Shown here: positions 24,607-34,029 of the stretch, piece after piece
How positions within the stretch are numbered: position 1 is the first letter of the stretch
How the letters are laid out: each line of letters opens with the position of its first letter
Source: Haloplanus salinus
Lineage (GTDB): Archaea; Halobacteriota; Halobacteria; Halobacteriales; Haloferacaceae
DNA length: 64,000 nt
Reading direction: 5' to 3'
NCBI RefSeq assembly: GCF_003336245.1
Contig: NZ_QPHM01000001.1
Coordinates: 1,674,001 to 1,738,000, forward strand
Made by a program: the position numbers and the translations under genes
The notes under the pieces: generated by a model
What the model was told of the DNA's origin: nothing
Seen by the model: the letters and a program-made list of their open reading frames with translations, nothing else
Databases searched by the model: none

Positions 24607-25611
24607 ATGGACGCCCCGCTGTGGACGGAGACGCACGCGCCGACCCTCGACGACCTGCCACAGGCATCGGTCCGGAATCGCCTCGACCGGGCGGTCGACG
24701 AGCCGATGAACCTCGTCGTGCAGGGGCCGCCCGGGACCGGCAAGACCGCGGCCGTTCGGGCGCTCGCGGAGCGGGCACACGAGGACGGGACCGACCTCGT
24801 CGAACTCAACGTCGCCGACTTCTTCGACCGGACGAAAAAGGAGATTCGACAGGACCCCCGGTTCGAATCGTTTCTCACCGGTCGCTCCCGGATGCCCAAA
24901 CGCGATATGATCAACCGCGTGCTGAAGGAGTCCGCGAGCTACGCCCCCGTCTCCGGCGACTACAAGACCATCGTCCTCGACAACGCCGAGGCGATCCGCG
25001 AGGACTTTCAGCAGGCGCTCCGCCGGGTGATGGAGCGTCACCACCGCACCACGCAGTTCGTGATCGTCACCCGCCAGCCGTCGACGCTCATCGCACCCGT
25101 CCGGTCGCGGTGCTTTCCCGTCCCCGTCCGAGCGCCGACGGCCGACGAAATCGAGGCTACCCTCGCGGACATCCTCGACGCCGAGGGCGTCGATTACGAC
25201 GACGACGGCCTGGAGTTCGTCGCCGGCTACGCCGACGGCGACCTCCGGAAGGCGATCCTCGGCGCCCAGACGGCCGCCGTCGAGGCGGACGAGGTGACGA
25301 TGACGACGGTCCACGAGACGTTGGGTGACGTGGGCTACGACGACGAACTCGCCGCCGTCCTCGACGCCGCGGAAACGGGCGATCTGACCGAGGCGCGAAC
25401 GACCGTCCGGACCCTGCTCGACGACGAGGGCTACGACGGCCAGTCGCTCCTCGTCGACCTGTTGGACGCGGCGCGCAAGCGCTACGACGGCGAGACGCTC
25501 GCCCGCCTCCACCGCCTCGCCGGCGAGGCGGACCACGATCTGGTGACCGGCACGGACGACCGCCTTCACCTCACACACCTGCTGGCGACGTGGGCGCAGG
25601 TGGACGCATGA
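24607..25611 (+). CDS. rfcC: Replication factor C small-subunit-like AAA ATPase (RfcC)
   Basis: 334 residues. Walker A GPPGTGKT (about 41-48) and the sensor/arginine-finger motif SRCFPVPV mark a clamp-loader AAA module with a C-terminal collar. The Walker B region reads IVLDNAEAI instead of the usual DEAD-type LDEAD, so the DExx box is altered to DNAE. This is the divergent third small subunit of haloarchaea, which with RfcA and RfcB loads PCNA. The stop overlaps the ATG of the next gene (ATGA). Confidence 0.85.
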   Translation: MDAPLWTETHAPTLDDLPQASVRNRLDRAVDEPMNLVVQGPPGTGKTAAVRALAERAHEDGTDLVELNVADFFDRTKKEIRQDPRFESFLTGRSRMPKRDMINRVLKESASYAPVSGDYKTIVLDNAEAIREDFQQALRRVMERHHRTTQFVIVTRQPSTLIAPVRSRCFPVPVRAPTADEIEATLADILDAEGVDYDDDGLEFVAGYADGDLRKAILGAQTAAVEADEVTMTTVHETLGDVGYDDELAAVLDAAETGDLTEARTTVRTLLDDEGYDGQSLLVDLLDAARKRYDGETLARLHRLAGEADHDLVTGTDDRLHLTHLLATWAQVDA

Positions 25612-26213
25612 TCGGGCCTTCGTTCTCGCTCGCTCCCGGCGCCCGTCGGTTCGCCCTGCCACCCCTTCTGGTCGCCATCCCGCTCGCCGTCGCGGCCCCG
25701 CCGCTCGGTGCCCTCGCGCTCGCCCTCGGGGGCTTCGTGATCTGGTTCTTCCGTGACCCCGAGCGCACCCCGCCGCCGAACGGCGTCGTCGCCCCCGCCG
25801 ACGGCCGCGTCTCCGTCGTCCGCGAGGAGGACGGCCGGATTCGGGTCGGCGTGTTCATGAACGTCACCGACGTCCACGTCCTCCGTGCCCCGACGGACGG
25901 CGCCGTCGAGACGGTGACCCACCGCCCGGGCGCCCACCGCCCGGCCTTTACCAAGGAGTCAGAGCGCAACGAACGGGTGGACGTGACCCTCGACACCCAC
26001 GACGTGTCGATGATCGCCGGCTGGTTCGCGCGGCGCATCTACCCGTACCTCGCCGACGGCGACGCGGTGTCCCGCGGCGACCGGATCGGTCACATCGCCT
26101 TCGGGAGCCGCGCCGACGTGCTCCTGCCGCCCGCTTACGACCGCGCCGACCTCCTCGTCGAGGAAGGTAACGCCGTCCGCGCCGGGGAGACGGTTCTGGC
26201 GCTTCGCTCGTAG
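25608..26213 (+). CDS. asd: Archaetidylserine decarboxylase
   Basis: 201 residues from ATG 25608, overlapping the RfcC stop. Two hydrophobic helices (about 10-48) anchor it in the membrane. FFRDPERTPP, APADGRVSVV, FMNVTDVHVLRAP and IGHIAFGSRADVLLP are the phosphatidylserine-decarboxylase small-form motifs. The FGSR Gly-Ser is the predicted self-cleavage site that makes the pyruvoyl group. The product is archaetidylethanolamine, used as the anchor for ArtA-type (PGF) protein sorting in haloarchaea. Confidence 0.88.
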   Translation: MIGPSFSLAPGARRFALPPLLVAIPLAVAAPPLGALALALGGFVIWFFRDPERTPPPNGVVAPADGRVSVVREEDGRIRVGVFMNVTDVHVLRAPTDGAVETVTHRPGAHRPAFTKESERNERVDVTLDTHDVSMIAGWFARRIYPYLADGDAVSRGDRIGHIAFGSRADVLLPPAYDRADLLVEEGNAVRAGETVLALRS

Positions 26214-26347
26214 TTTTCATTCTGCCGTGTCTATGTGCGGAAGTAAACAGATACAGTTACGTTGACGCCTGTGAACCCGTCACGTGTTGTCGAATGTAGC
26301 TACGATTGGATAGGATTAAATGTGCAGACTACTCTATTTGTGACAGT

Positions 26348-27388
26348 ATGACAGAGGATTCTACCCGACGTCGGTTCCTTCGTGCAGCCGGAGTGACTGG
26401 TGTGGCCGCACTCGCCGGATGTAGCGGCGGTGGCGACGGCGGCGACGGCGGCGACGGCGAGGCGACTGCGACGGAAACGTCGATGGACGACGGCGACGGG
26501 ATGACCGAGACGGAGACGGAGTCGTCGGGCGGCGGGACCCGCCTCTCGTGGCACGCCGGCGGCACTGGTGGGACGTATTTCCCGCTCTCCAACGAGTTCA
26601 AGTCGGTCGTCGAGGCGAACACGGACTTCACGCTGAACGTCCAGTCGACGGGCGCTAGCGTCGAGAACGTGGGCAACCTCGCCAGCGGCGACGCGGACTT
26701 CGCCCTGATTCAGAACGACATCGCGTCCTTCGCGAAAAACGGGACGGGCATCGAGGCGTTCCAGGGGAACGCCATCGACAATCTGATGGGCGTCGCGACG
26801 CTCTACCCCGAGACCATCACGGTCATCACGCTCGCGGACACGGGCATCGAGACGCTCTCCGACCTCTCTGGGACGACGATCAACACCGGTGACCTCGGCT
26901 CGGGCACGCAGGTCAACGCCCTCCAGATCCTGGAGGCCGTCGGCATCACGGATTTCAACGAGCAGAACGCCTCGTTCTCGCAGGCGGCCGACCAGCTCCG
27001 CAACGGCGACATCGACGCCGCGTTCGTCGTCGGCGGCTGGCCCGTCGGCGCCATCGAGGACCTCGCGACGACGAACGACGTCAACATCGTCCCTATCGCG
27101 GGCGAGAACCGGCAGGCCGTCAAGGACGCCGCTTCCTGGTTCGCGGACGACACCATCCCCGCGGGCACCTACACCGGCGTCGACAGCGCCGTCGAGACGG
27201 TGGCCGTGCAGGCGATGATCGCCACCCGGTCCGGCGTCGACGAGTCCACCGTCGAGACGGTTACGGCGGCCATCTTCGACAACGTCGACGAACTCACTAT
27301 CAAGACCGACTTCATCAGTCGGGACTCGGCTCAGGACGGCATGTCCATCGAACTCCACCCCGGCGCGGCCGCGTACTTCGACGCGTAA
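26348..27388 (+). CDS. TAXI-type TRAP transporter solute-binding lipoprotein
   Basis: 346 residues from ATG 26348. Tat signal and lipobox (RRRFLRAAGVTGVAALAGCSGG, Cys about 22), then an acidic/Thr linker and a two-lobed binding domain (LSWHAGGTGGTYFPLSNEF, DFALIQNDIASFA, FVVGGWPVGAIEDLA). This is the TAXI family (TRAP-associated extracytoplasmic immunogenic). Its likely cargo is a carboxylate such as glutamate or a dicarboxylate. Followed by DUF1850 and the fused permease. Confidence 0.88.
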   Translation: MTEDSTRRRFLRAAGVTGVAALAGCSGGGDGGDGGDGEATATETSMDDGDGMTETETESSGGGTRLSWHAGGTGGTYFPLSNEFKSVVEANTDFTLNVQSTGASVENVGNLASGDADFALIQNDIASFAKNGTGIEAFQGNAIDNLMGVATLYPETITVITLADTGIETLSDLSGTTINTGDLGSGTQVNALQILEAVGITDFNEQNASFSQAADQLRNGDIDAAFVVGGWPVGAIEDLATTNDVNIVPIAGENRQAVKDAASWFADDTIPAGTYTGVDSAVETVAVQAMIATRSGVDESTVETVTAAIFDNVDELTIKTDFISRDSAQDGMSIELHPGAAAYFDA

Positions 27389-27418
27389 CGCCGGGTTCGC
27401 GACCCGTTTTCGACCGTT

Positions 27419-27910
27419 ATGAAGCGCCGATACGTCGCCGCCGCCGCGTTCGTCGTCCTCGTCGCGGCCCTCGGGAGCGCCGCGGCCGTCCCCGACCGAC
27501 AGGTGCTCGTCGTCAGCGACGTGGAGACGGGCGAGACGTATCTCGAAACCCCCGTCGACAACGGCACCGTCGTAGCGCTCGAATACACCCACAGCGTCGA
27601 GAAAACCCGTGTCTACGAGGCCTACACCGTCCGCGGCGATCATCTGGAGATGACTCACATGGAGTTCGAATCGTACGGCTGGGGGTTGCCGAGCCGTGCG
27701 AACGTCACTCGGAAGAACGGGACATTTATCTACGATCCACCGGGGAGTTACGAGCGATTGACGGTCGCGCCCGGACGGATCGCCGGTCATCGACTTCACG
27801 TCGGCGACGAGACGCACGATCTGGTTGCGCTCTCGAACGGTCGGTCGGTGACGCTCTCGATCCACCGCCAGTCCGCGTTCGCGTTGCCGCTCTACGGAGT
27901 CGATAGATGA
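27419..27910 (+). CDS. DUF1850 protein of the TAXI-TRAP operon
   Basis: 163 residues starting MKRRYVAAAAFVVLVAALGSAAAVP, a signal peptide or anchor. The body (VVALEYTHSVEKTRVYEAYTVRGDHLEMTHMEFESYGWGLP) has the DUF1850 motif around TYTHSV and SYGWGLP. DUF1850 proteins regularly sit between the TAXI protein and the permease. The function is unknown but is presumably accessory to uptake. Its stop overlaps the permease start (ATGA, 27907-27910). Confidence 0.8.
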   Translation: MKRRYVAAAAFVVLVAALGSAAAVPDRQVLVVSDVETGETYLETPVDNGTVVALEYTHSVEKTRVYEAYTVRGDHLEMTHMEFESYGWGLPSRANVTRKNGTFIYDPPGSYERLTVAPGRIAGHRLHVGDETHDLVALSNGRSVTLSIHRQSAFALPLYGVDR

Positions 27911-30648
27911 CCGACGAACCATCCCCCGACGAGACGACCGACGAACCGGACCCGGAGGAGACCGAGGCGCTCATCCAGGAGATCGAGCGCAAACGCTCGC
28001 TGACCGGCTGGGCGGTCGTCGCCGTGGCCACCATCGGCATCGCCTTCTCCGTCTTCCAGATGTGGCTCGCCGCGAAGGGCTTCGTCCTCTCGCTCGCCGT
28101 CCCCGGCCTCGGCGAGGTGGAGTTCGTCGCCCTGCAACTGCTCCAGATCAACGCCATCCACGTCGCTTTCGGCCTCGTGCTCACCTTCCTGCTCTACCCG
28201 TCGAGCACCGGCGACGGACCGATCTCGTCCCGCTGTATCGCACTCGGTGCGGCGCTCGACGCCCGTCTCGGTCCCGATCACCCGCTCTCGCGGGTCGTCC
28301 ACGCCGGCGGCGGCGCGCTCCGGTGGGTCTTCGTCGACCCCGACATGGACCGCGTGACGCCGTTCGATCTGACGCTGATCCCCATCGCGGTGCTCTCCGC
28401 GGCCTACTTCATGACCGACTTCGACGAAATCCAGCGCATGCGCGCGCTGGGACTGGAGTCCGGCCGCCCTATCCAGGGCGTGTTCACGTTTCTCGAACCG
28501 ATCGCCGGCGCCCTCGGCCCCGTCGCCGACACCTCCTACGCGATGGTGCTCGGCGTCCTCGGCGTCCTTCTCGTGCTCGAAGCGACCCGCCGGGCGATCA
28601 GCCTCTATCTCATGCTCATCGTCGCCGCCTTCGTCGTCTACGCCCGCTTCGGCGTCCTCATCCCGCAGAACGCCGCCTACGTGGGCGTGCTCTCCATCCC
28701 CGAGCTCTCGTGGCCCTCGATCATCCAGAACCTCTGGTACAACACGGAGAACGGCGTCTTCGGCATTCCCGTCACCGTCTCCGTGCAGTTCATCTACATC
28801 TTCATCCTCTTCGGCGCCTTCCTCGAGATGTCCGGCGCCGGGCAGTGGTTCATCGACCTCGCGTACGCGTCGACGGGCACCCGCCGTGGCGGCCCGGCCA
28901 AGGCCTCCATCCTCGCCTCCGGCTTCATGGGAACCATCTCCGGCTCCTCGATCGCGAACACGGTGACGACGGGCGCGTTCACCATCCCGCTGATGAAGAA
29001 GTCGGGCTATCGCCCCGAGTTCGCGGGCGGCGTCGAGGCCTCCGCGTCGTCTGGGGGACAGATCCTCCCACCCGTCATGGGGGCGGCCGCCTTCCTGATC
29101 GTCCAGTACACCGCGACGCCCTTCGCGGACGTCATCGTCGCCGCCGCCATCCCCGCCATCGTCTTCTTTTTCGGCGTCTGGGTGATGGTCCACTTCGAAG
29201 CCTCGAAACTCGGCATCGGCGGCCTCGATCCCGCCGACCTCGTCGACGTCCGGTCGCATCTCCGGAGCGGCTGGTTCTACCTCGTCCCCATCGGCCTCCT
29301 GCTGTACTACCTCATCGTCGAGCGGCTGTCGGTCGCGCGGTCGGCGTGGTTCACGCTCGTCGCCATCGGCGCCCTCATCGCGCTCGTCGCGGCCTACAGC
29401 GACGAGACGCGGGGGCGACTCGGCGCGCTCTTCGTCGGCCTGTTCGCGGCGACGCTCGGCGCCCAGTACGCCGCCGGCACCAGCATCCTCGGGGCGCTCC
29501 TCGGCACCGGCCCCGGCGGCCAGTCGCTGGCGGCGGCGTTCGCGGCCACCGTCGGCCAGCTCGGCGGCATCAGCATCGTCGCGGGCGTGCTCACCCTCGC
29601 CACGCACCCGTTCGTCGAGGCGCCACTTCTGGAGTTCGACGACGCGGTGGATCGGGCCGCCGAGACCAACGCCGACGCCCTCGGCCGGCCACGCCTCGCG
29701 GACAACGGCCTCCACCGGCTGATCGTCTTCCTCGGGAAGTCCATGGAGGGCGGCGCGCGGACGGCCGTGCCGGTCGTCATCGCCGTCGCCGCCGCGGGCA
29801 TCATCCCCGGCGTCATCAGCGTCACCGGGCTCGGCCCGAACCTCGTTGCGCTCATTGAGGCCGTCGCCGGCGGGTCGCTCGTGCTTCTCCTCCTCGTCAC
29901 CGCCGTCTCCTCCATCCTGCTCGGGATGGGGATGCCGACGACGGTGACGTATATCATCCTCGTCTCCCTGCTCGCGCCGGCGCTGACCGCCTTCGGCGTG
30001 CCCGAACTCGCGGCGCACCTCTTTATCCTCTATTTCGGCGTCATCGCGGACATCACGCCGCCGGTGGCCGTGGCGGCGTACGCCGCCTCCGGCGTCGCGA
30101 AATCCGACGCCTTCCAGACCGGCATCGAGGCCTTCTCGCTGTCCTTGAACAAGGCCATCGTTCCCTTCGCGTTCATCCTCTCACCGGGGCTCGTCCTCCT
30201 GCGCCGTGAGCCGAACGCCGCGGAACTGGAGGTGGGAGGGAAGTATCGCGTGCTCGGGACCGCCGACCTGCTGGACCTGGGCTACGCCGTGCCCGAAGTG
30301 TTGATCCCCGTGATCGGCATCTTCCTCGGCGTCGTCGCGCTGGCGGCGACGGTCATCGGGTTCGTCTACACGCCAGTCTCGCGGCTCGAACGCGCCGCCT
30401 TCGCGCTCAGTTCGCTCCTCCTGATGGCCCCCGGATTGGGCGTCCGGGGCGTCCTCGACGTGCTCGGCCTCGTCGGCATCGGCAGCGGTGGCGGCGGCGA
30501 GGTGGCGCTCGGTCTCGAACTCGCGCTCCGGGGTGTCGGCCTCGCGCTCTTCGTCGCGCTCCTCCTCGGCAACCGCGGCCAGGGCGCCTCCGGCTTCTTC
30601 AGCACCGACACTGGGGCCGACGCCGACGCCGACGCGGAGACCGTCTAA
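27907..30648 (+). CDS. TRAP transporter permease, fused 4TM/12TM subunits
   Basis: 913 residues with about 20 membrane segments. DctQ-like helices sit in the N-terminal part and a DctM-like carrier in the rest. Landmarks are GTISGSSIANTVTTGAFTIPLMKKSGYRPEFAGGVEASASSGGQILPP and the second-half counterpart LLGMGMPTTVTYIILVSLLAPAL, FGVIADITPPVAVAAYAAS. This is the TRAP fused permease driving sodium- or proton-coupled uptake with the TAXI protein. The last about 90 residues are a haloarchaeal extension. Convergent overlap of 4 bp with the methyltransferase gene. Confidence 0.93.
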   Translation: MTDEPSPDETTDEPDPEETEALIQEIERKRSLTGWAVVAVATIGIAFSVFQMWLAAKGFVLSLAVPGLGEVEFVALQLLQINAIHVAFGLVLTFLLYPSSTGDGPISSRCIALGAALDARLGPDHPLSRVVHAGGGALRWVFVDPDMDRVTPFDLTLIPIAVLSAAYFMTDFDEIQRMRALGLESGRPIQGVFTFLEPIAGALGPVADTSYAMVLGVLGVLLVLEATRRAISLYLMLIVAAFVVYARFGVLIPQNAAYVGVLSIPELSWPSIIQNLWYNTENGVFGIPVTVSVQFIYIFILFGAFLEMSGAGQWFIDLAYASTGTRRGGPAKASILASGFMGTISGSSIANTVTTGAFTIPLMKKSGYRPEFAGGVEASASSGGQILPPVMGAAAFLIVQYTATPFADVIVAAAIPAIVFFFGVWVMVHFEASKLGIGGLDPADLVDVRSHLRSGWFYLVPIGLLLYYLIVERLSVARSAWFTLVAIGALIALVAAYSDETRGRLGALFVGLFAATLGAQYAAGTSILGALLGTGPGGQSLAAAFAATVGQLGGISIVAGVLTLATHPFVEAPLLEFDDAVDRAAETNADALGRPRLADNGLHRLIVFLGKSMEGGARTAVPVVIAVAAAGIIPGVISVTGLGPNLVALIEAVAGGSLVLLLLVTAVSSILLGMGMPTTVTYIILVSLLAPALTAFGVPELAAHLFILYFGVIADITPPVAVAAYAASGVAKSDAFQTGIEAFSLSLNKAIVPFAFILSPGLVLLRREPNAAELEVGGKYRVLGTADLLDLGYAVPEVLIPVIGIFLGVVALAATVIGFVYTPVSRLERAAFALSSLLLMAPGLGVRGVLDVLGLVGIGSGGGGEVALGLELALRGVGLALFVALLLGNRGQGASGFFSTDTGADADADAETV

Positions 30649-31640
30649 CGCGCCAGCAGGTGGACGTGCCGCGTGAGCGAGCGGTGAACCCGCCGCTCGA
30701 ACGTCCGTTCGACGATCCAGCCCGCCCGCTCGGCCGCCTCGACCCACGACCGGTCGGCGACGACGACGGCCCGCGGGGCGACGCGGGCCGCCTCCGCGAG
30801 CGCCCCCGACACGAGGTCCGCGAGCGTGTGGCGGGCGATCTTCGACTGTCGACCGTAGGGGGCGTCGAAGACGACGCCGTCGACGGCGTCGTCGACGAGC
30901 GGAAGCGCCGTCGCGTCGCCGCGGAGGGCGTGAACGTCGCCGTCGAGATACGCCCGACAGTTCTCGCGGGCGCCCCGGACCATCTTCCGCTGGGCGTCGA
31001 TTCCGACGGGTCGGGCGCCGACCAGCCCCGCCTCGATCAGGGTGCCGCCCGTCCCGCACATCGGATCGAGTATCGTCGCCCCCGGCTCGGCGCCGGCGAG
31101 GTTGACGAACGCGCGGGCGTCGAGCGGCGCCATACTGCCCGGCTGGAAGAACGGGCGGTCGGTCGGCCTGCGGTCGCCGTAGTCGCGGACGCTCTCTGCG
31201 ACCAGCCAGCCCACGAGGCAGGTGTCGCCCGCGAAACAGGCCCGGAGTTCGTGATCCGGATGGTCGAGCTCCACGTCGAAGCCACGGCCGACGAGCGCCG
31301 ACCCGAGTTCGCGTTCGGCACGGCGGGTGTCGACGCCCGCCGTCCCCCGAACGTCGCGGGCGCGGACGGCGACGGTACCCGTGCGGTCGACGGCGGCCGC
31401 GTCGACGAGCGCCCGCGCGGCGTCGATGGCCGCGTCACACCGCCCGAGTAACCGGCTGGCGCGGTGGGTGTAGGCGAGCGTTCGGAGGCGGTCGGGGTCG
31501 ACGCCGCGGGCCGTCGCGAGGCCGGGCGCGACGGACTCGACGGCCGTCGCCGCACACGCCGCCTCCCGGGCCGCGAACGCGTCGTCCTCGCCCGCGAGTT
31601 CGAGACCGTACACGCGTTCGGGTCCGACCGCCGCCGGCAT
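30645..31640 (-). CDS. trmG10: tRNA (guanine(10)-N2)-dimethyltransferase (TrmG10/Trm11 family)
   Basis: 331 residues from ATG 31640 (MPAAVGPERVYGLEL). An N-terminal THUMP-like RNA-binding region (about 1-150) is followed by a Rossmann methyltransferase with the SAM motif LDPMCGTGGTLIEAGL (about 185-200) and the catalytic motif FDAPYG. In Trm11 enzymes this last motif is usually DPPYG, so D-A-P-Y is a small deviation. The enzyme forms m2(2)G10 in tRNA. Confidence 0.88.
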   Translation of the reverse strand: MPAAVGPERVYGLELAGEDDAFAAREAACAATAVESVAPGLATARGVDPDRLRTLAYTHRASRLLGRCDAAIDAARALVDAAAVDRTGTVAVRARDVRGTAGVDTRRAERELGSALVGRGFDVELDHPDHELRACFAGDTCLVGWLVAESVRDYGDRRPTDRPFFQPGSMAPLDARAFVNLAGAEPGATILDPMCGTGGTLIEAGLVGARPVGIDAQRKMVRGARENCRAYLDGDVHALRGDATALPLVDDAVDGVVFDAPYGRQSKIARHTLADLVSGALAEAARVAPRAVVVADRSWVEAAERAGWIVERTFERRVHRSLTRHVHLLAR

Positions 31641-31664
31641 GAGGCTACCGCTCGCCCCCGCCAC

Positions 31665-31682
31665 CAACCTTTTTAAACCTTA
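31665..31682 (+). promoter_or_regulatory. TATA box of tbp
   Basis: TTTTTAAA (31670-31677) lies about 30 bp upstream of ATG 31705, matching an archaeal TATA box feeding a transcript with a very short leader. Confidence 0.6.
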
Positions 31683-31704
31683 AATACGACACTTAAGTCG
31701 TCTC

Positions 31705-32265
31705 ATGACCGATCCCAAGGAGACGATCAACATCGAAAACGTGGTGGCTTCTACCGGAATCGGACAGGAACTCGACCTCCAGAGCGTCGCGATGGATCTC
31801 GAAGGGGCGGACTACGATCCCGAGCAGTTCCCGGGACTCGTCTACCGGACGCAGAACCCCAAATCGGCGGCCTTGATCTTCCGCTCGGGTAAGATCGTCT
31901 GCACCGGCGCGAAGTCGACGGCCGACGTACACGAGAGCCTGCACATCGTCTTCGACAAACTCCGCGACCTCAAGATCAGCGTCGACGACGACCCGGAGAT
32001 CGTCGTCCAGAACATCGTCACGAGCGCCGACCTGGGGAAGAACCTCAATCTGAACGCCATCGCCATCGGCCTCGGACTCGAAAACATCGAGTACGAACCC
32101 GAGCAGTTCCCAGGGCTCGTCTACCGCCTCGACGACCCCGACGTGGTCGCGCTCCTGTTCGGCTCCGGCAAACTCGTGATCACGGGCGGGAAACAGCCCG
32201 AGGACGCCGAGGAAGCCGTCGACGTGATCGTCTCCCGACTCGAAGAGCTCGGCCTCCTCGGGTAG
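31705..32265 (+). CDS. tbp: TATA-box-binding protein
   Basis: 186 residues formed by two direct repeats of about 90. Repeat 1 has IVASTGIGQELDLQSVAMDLEGADYDPEQFPGLVYR and repeat 2 has IVTSADLGKNLNLNAIAIGLGLENIEYEPEQFPGLVYR, with FRSGKIVCTGAK / FGSGKLVITGGK. This saddle binds TATA boxes and recruits TFB. Haloarchaea often carry several TBPs; this one has the length of the housekeeping TbpE type. Acidic surface as usual. Confidence 0.95.
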   Translation: MTDPKETINIENVVASTGIGQELDLQSVAMDLEGADYDPEQFPGLVYRTQNPKSAALIFRSGKIVCTGAKSTADVHESLHIVFDKLRDLKISVDDDPEIVVQNIVTSADLGKNLNLNAIAIGLGLENIEYEPEQFPGLVYRLDDPDVVALLFGSGKLVITGGKQPEDAEEAVDVIVSRLEELGLLG

Positions 32266-32280
32266 TTCGTCGTCGCTCCG

Positions 32281-32661
32281 ATGGACTCCGTCTCCCTGCA
32301 GACCGGCGTTGGACAAGCCCCGCCCCTCGCCGTCGCCGGCACCGTCGCGTTGCTCGCCCTGTTTCTCTCGCTCACTGCCCACCTGGCCGCCCGGAACGTC
32401 CTCGGCGACGTGCCGATCCGCAACGGCTTCCTCGTCGGACCGCTCCCCGCCGCCATCGCCGTCGTCGCCGCGGCGCTCGAACTTCCCTCGCTTCCCGCCG
32501 TCGCCGTCGCCCTAGCCGTCGATACGTTGGTGATCCACTACGTCTACGACCTCGACCGGCGACTCACGGCCGGCGTCACGCTCATCCACGCCGTCGTCAG
32601 CATCATCCTCGGTGCCATCGTCTTCAGCCTCTACGTCCTCGTCCGCTCGGCGCCGGGCTAA
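32281..32661 (+). CDS. Haloarchaeal four-helix membrane protein
   Basis: 126 residues with four hydrophobic segments (VAGTVALLALFLSLTAHLA, GFLVGPLPAAIAVVAAALEL, VAVALAVDTLVIHYVYDL, LIHAVVSIILGAIVFSLYVLV). No catalytic motif. It starts 15 bp after the tbp stop, so probably cotranscribed with it. Function unknown; it resembles a small haloarchaeal DUF family that I cannot name with certainty. Confidence 0.65.
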   Translation: MDSVSLQTGVGQAPPLAVAGTVALLALFLSLTAHLAARNVLGDVPIRNGFLVGPLPAAIAVVAAALELPSLPAVAVALAVDTLVIHYVYDLDRRLTAGVTLIHAVVSIILGAIVFSLYVLVRSAPG

Positions 32662-32888
32662 CCGAGCGCCCGGAAGGCGTCCCGGGCGCTCCGAACCGTG
32701 AGCGTCCCGAGCACGCAGACGACGCCGACGCCCACGCCGACCGTCGCCGCCTCGGTGTGTCCGAGCAGCAACGCCACGACGTACACCAGCAGCCCGACCG
32801 CCCCGCCACCCGTGAGGAGCGTGTCCACGGCGTCGAGCGATGCCTCGGCCGATCCCGGCCCGTCACCGGCGTACGTACGAGTTCCCAT
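32658..32888 (-). CDS. Small two-helix membrane protein
   Basis: 76 residues, MGTRTYAGDGPGSAEASLDAVDTLLTGGGAVGLLVYVVALLLGHTEAATVGVGVGVV..., with two membrane helices. It begins at ATG 32888; longer reading to 33410 overlaps the CPBP protease gene and has no coding look. Overlaps the convergent membrane-protein gene by 4 bp. Function unknown. Confidence 0.55.
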   Translation of the reverse strand: MGTRTYAGDGPGSAEASLDAVDTLLTGGGAVGLLVYVVALLLGHTEAATVGVGVGVVCVLGTLTVRSARDAFRALG

Positions 32889-33006
32889 ATCGTGGCATTC
32901 GTTACCTACCGACAGTAATCTTGTGCATATGTTCATTATGTTTACCTGTCTAAATAACCGGCGGTCGACGGCAACCATATTAGCCGCCGCTCCCGACGTG
33001 TCGGGC

Positions 33007-34029
33007 ATGAACCTCAGAGGCGTCCTGTGGAACGACGCCGAGCGCCGTCCCCGCGCGCTCCTCCGGGTCGTCCTCCTGGTCGTCGTCGCGGCGTTGCTGG
33101 CCATCGGGACGAGCGTCGGTGCGACCGTCGGTTTCGGCGCCCTCCGGTCGTGGCTCTCGACGGCGTTCGGAGCGGCCGTCGCCGACACCGTCGGCGCCGT
33201 CGTCGGCGTCACCCTCACCGGCGGGACCGTCACGCTCGCCGTCCTCATCGCCGGGCGGTACGTCGACCGGCGACGCGTCCGCGATTTCGGCCTCCGGATC
33301 GATCGTGACTGGTGGCTCGACTGCGGGTTCGGCCTCGCGCTCGGCGCCGCCCTCCTGACGCTGGTCTTTCTCGTCGGCCTCGCGTTCGGGTGGCTCCGAG
33401 TCACCGGCACCGTCCAGCCTCGGACCGGCTTCGGGGTCCGCTTTGCCGGCCTCGTCGCTATCTTCGTCGTCGTCGGCGTCTACGAGGAACTCCTCTTGCG
33501 TGGCTACCTGCTGACGAACGCCGCGGAGGGACTGGCCGGCTCGCTCGGCGACCGCGGGGCCGTGGTGGGCGCGACGGCGCTCTCTTCGCTCGTCTTCGGC
33601 CTCGCCCACGCCAACAACCCGAACGCGACGGCGGTCTCTTCGCTCGCCATCGTCCTCGCGGGCGGCATGCTCGCCGCCGGCTACGTTCTGACCGGCGACC
33701 TCGCGGTTCCCATCGGCCTGCATACGACCTGGAACCTCTTTCAGGGCGGCGTCTACGGCTTCCCCGTCTCCGGCCTCGGCGTCGGGGCGAGTGTCGTCGC
33801 CGTCGAAGAGACCGGCCCGGACGTCGTCACCGGCGGCGCGTTCGGCCCCGAAGCCGGCCTCCTCGGCCTCTGCGCGATGGCCGTCGGCACCGCCGCCATC
33901 GCCGCCTGGACCCGGTGGCGAACGGGCGAGTTACGGATCGATCCGGCGGTGACGACGCCGGAGTTGCGTGCGGAGCGGACGGAACGCGCCGTCGACGCCG
34001 ACCGTTGGGAGCCGTCGCCGGACGAGTAA
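33007..34029 (+). CDS. CPBP-family intramembrane glutamic endopeptidase
   Basis: 340 residues with eight or so membrane helices. The catalytic motifs of the Abi/CPBP (Rce1-like) family are visible: YEELLLRGYL (EExxxR), FGLAHANNPN (FxxxH) and LHTTWNLFQGG. The C-terminal 60 residues are soluble and acidic. It may process CAAX-like or bacteriocin-type substrates, but in archaea its target is unknown. The start is ATG 33007; an upstream in-frame stretch contains no better start. Its stop directly abuts the convergent hisG stop. Confidence 0.85.
   Translation: MNLRGVLWNDAERRPRALLRVVLLVVVAALLAIGTSVGATVGFGALRSWLSTAFGAAVADTVGAVVGVTLTGGTVTLAVLIAGRYVDRRRVRDFGLRIDRDWWLDCGFGLALGAALLTLVFLVGLAFGWLRVTGTVQPRTGFGVRFAGLVAIFVVVGVYEELLLRGYLLTNAAEGLAGSLGDRGAVVGATALSSLVFGLAHANNPNATAVSSLAIVLAGGMLAAGYVLTGDLAVPIGLHTTWNLFQGGVYGFPVSGLGVGASVVAVEETGPDVVTGGAFGPEAGLLGLCAMAVGTAAIAAWTRWRTGELRIDPAVTTPELRAERTERAVDADRWEPSPDE

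Noticed and set aside
27892-30018. A 708-residue antisense frame opposite the TRAP permease
   Set aside because: Glu/Asp/Arg/Gly-rich antisense of a hydrophobic coding frame, a known artefact of GC-rich genomes.
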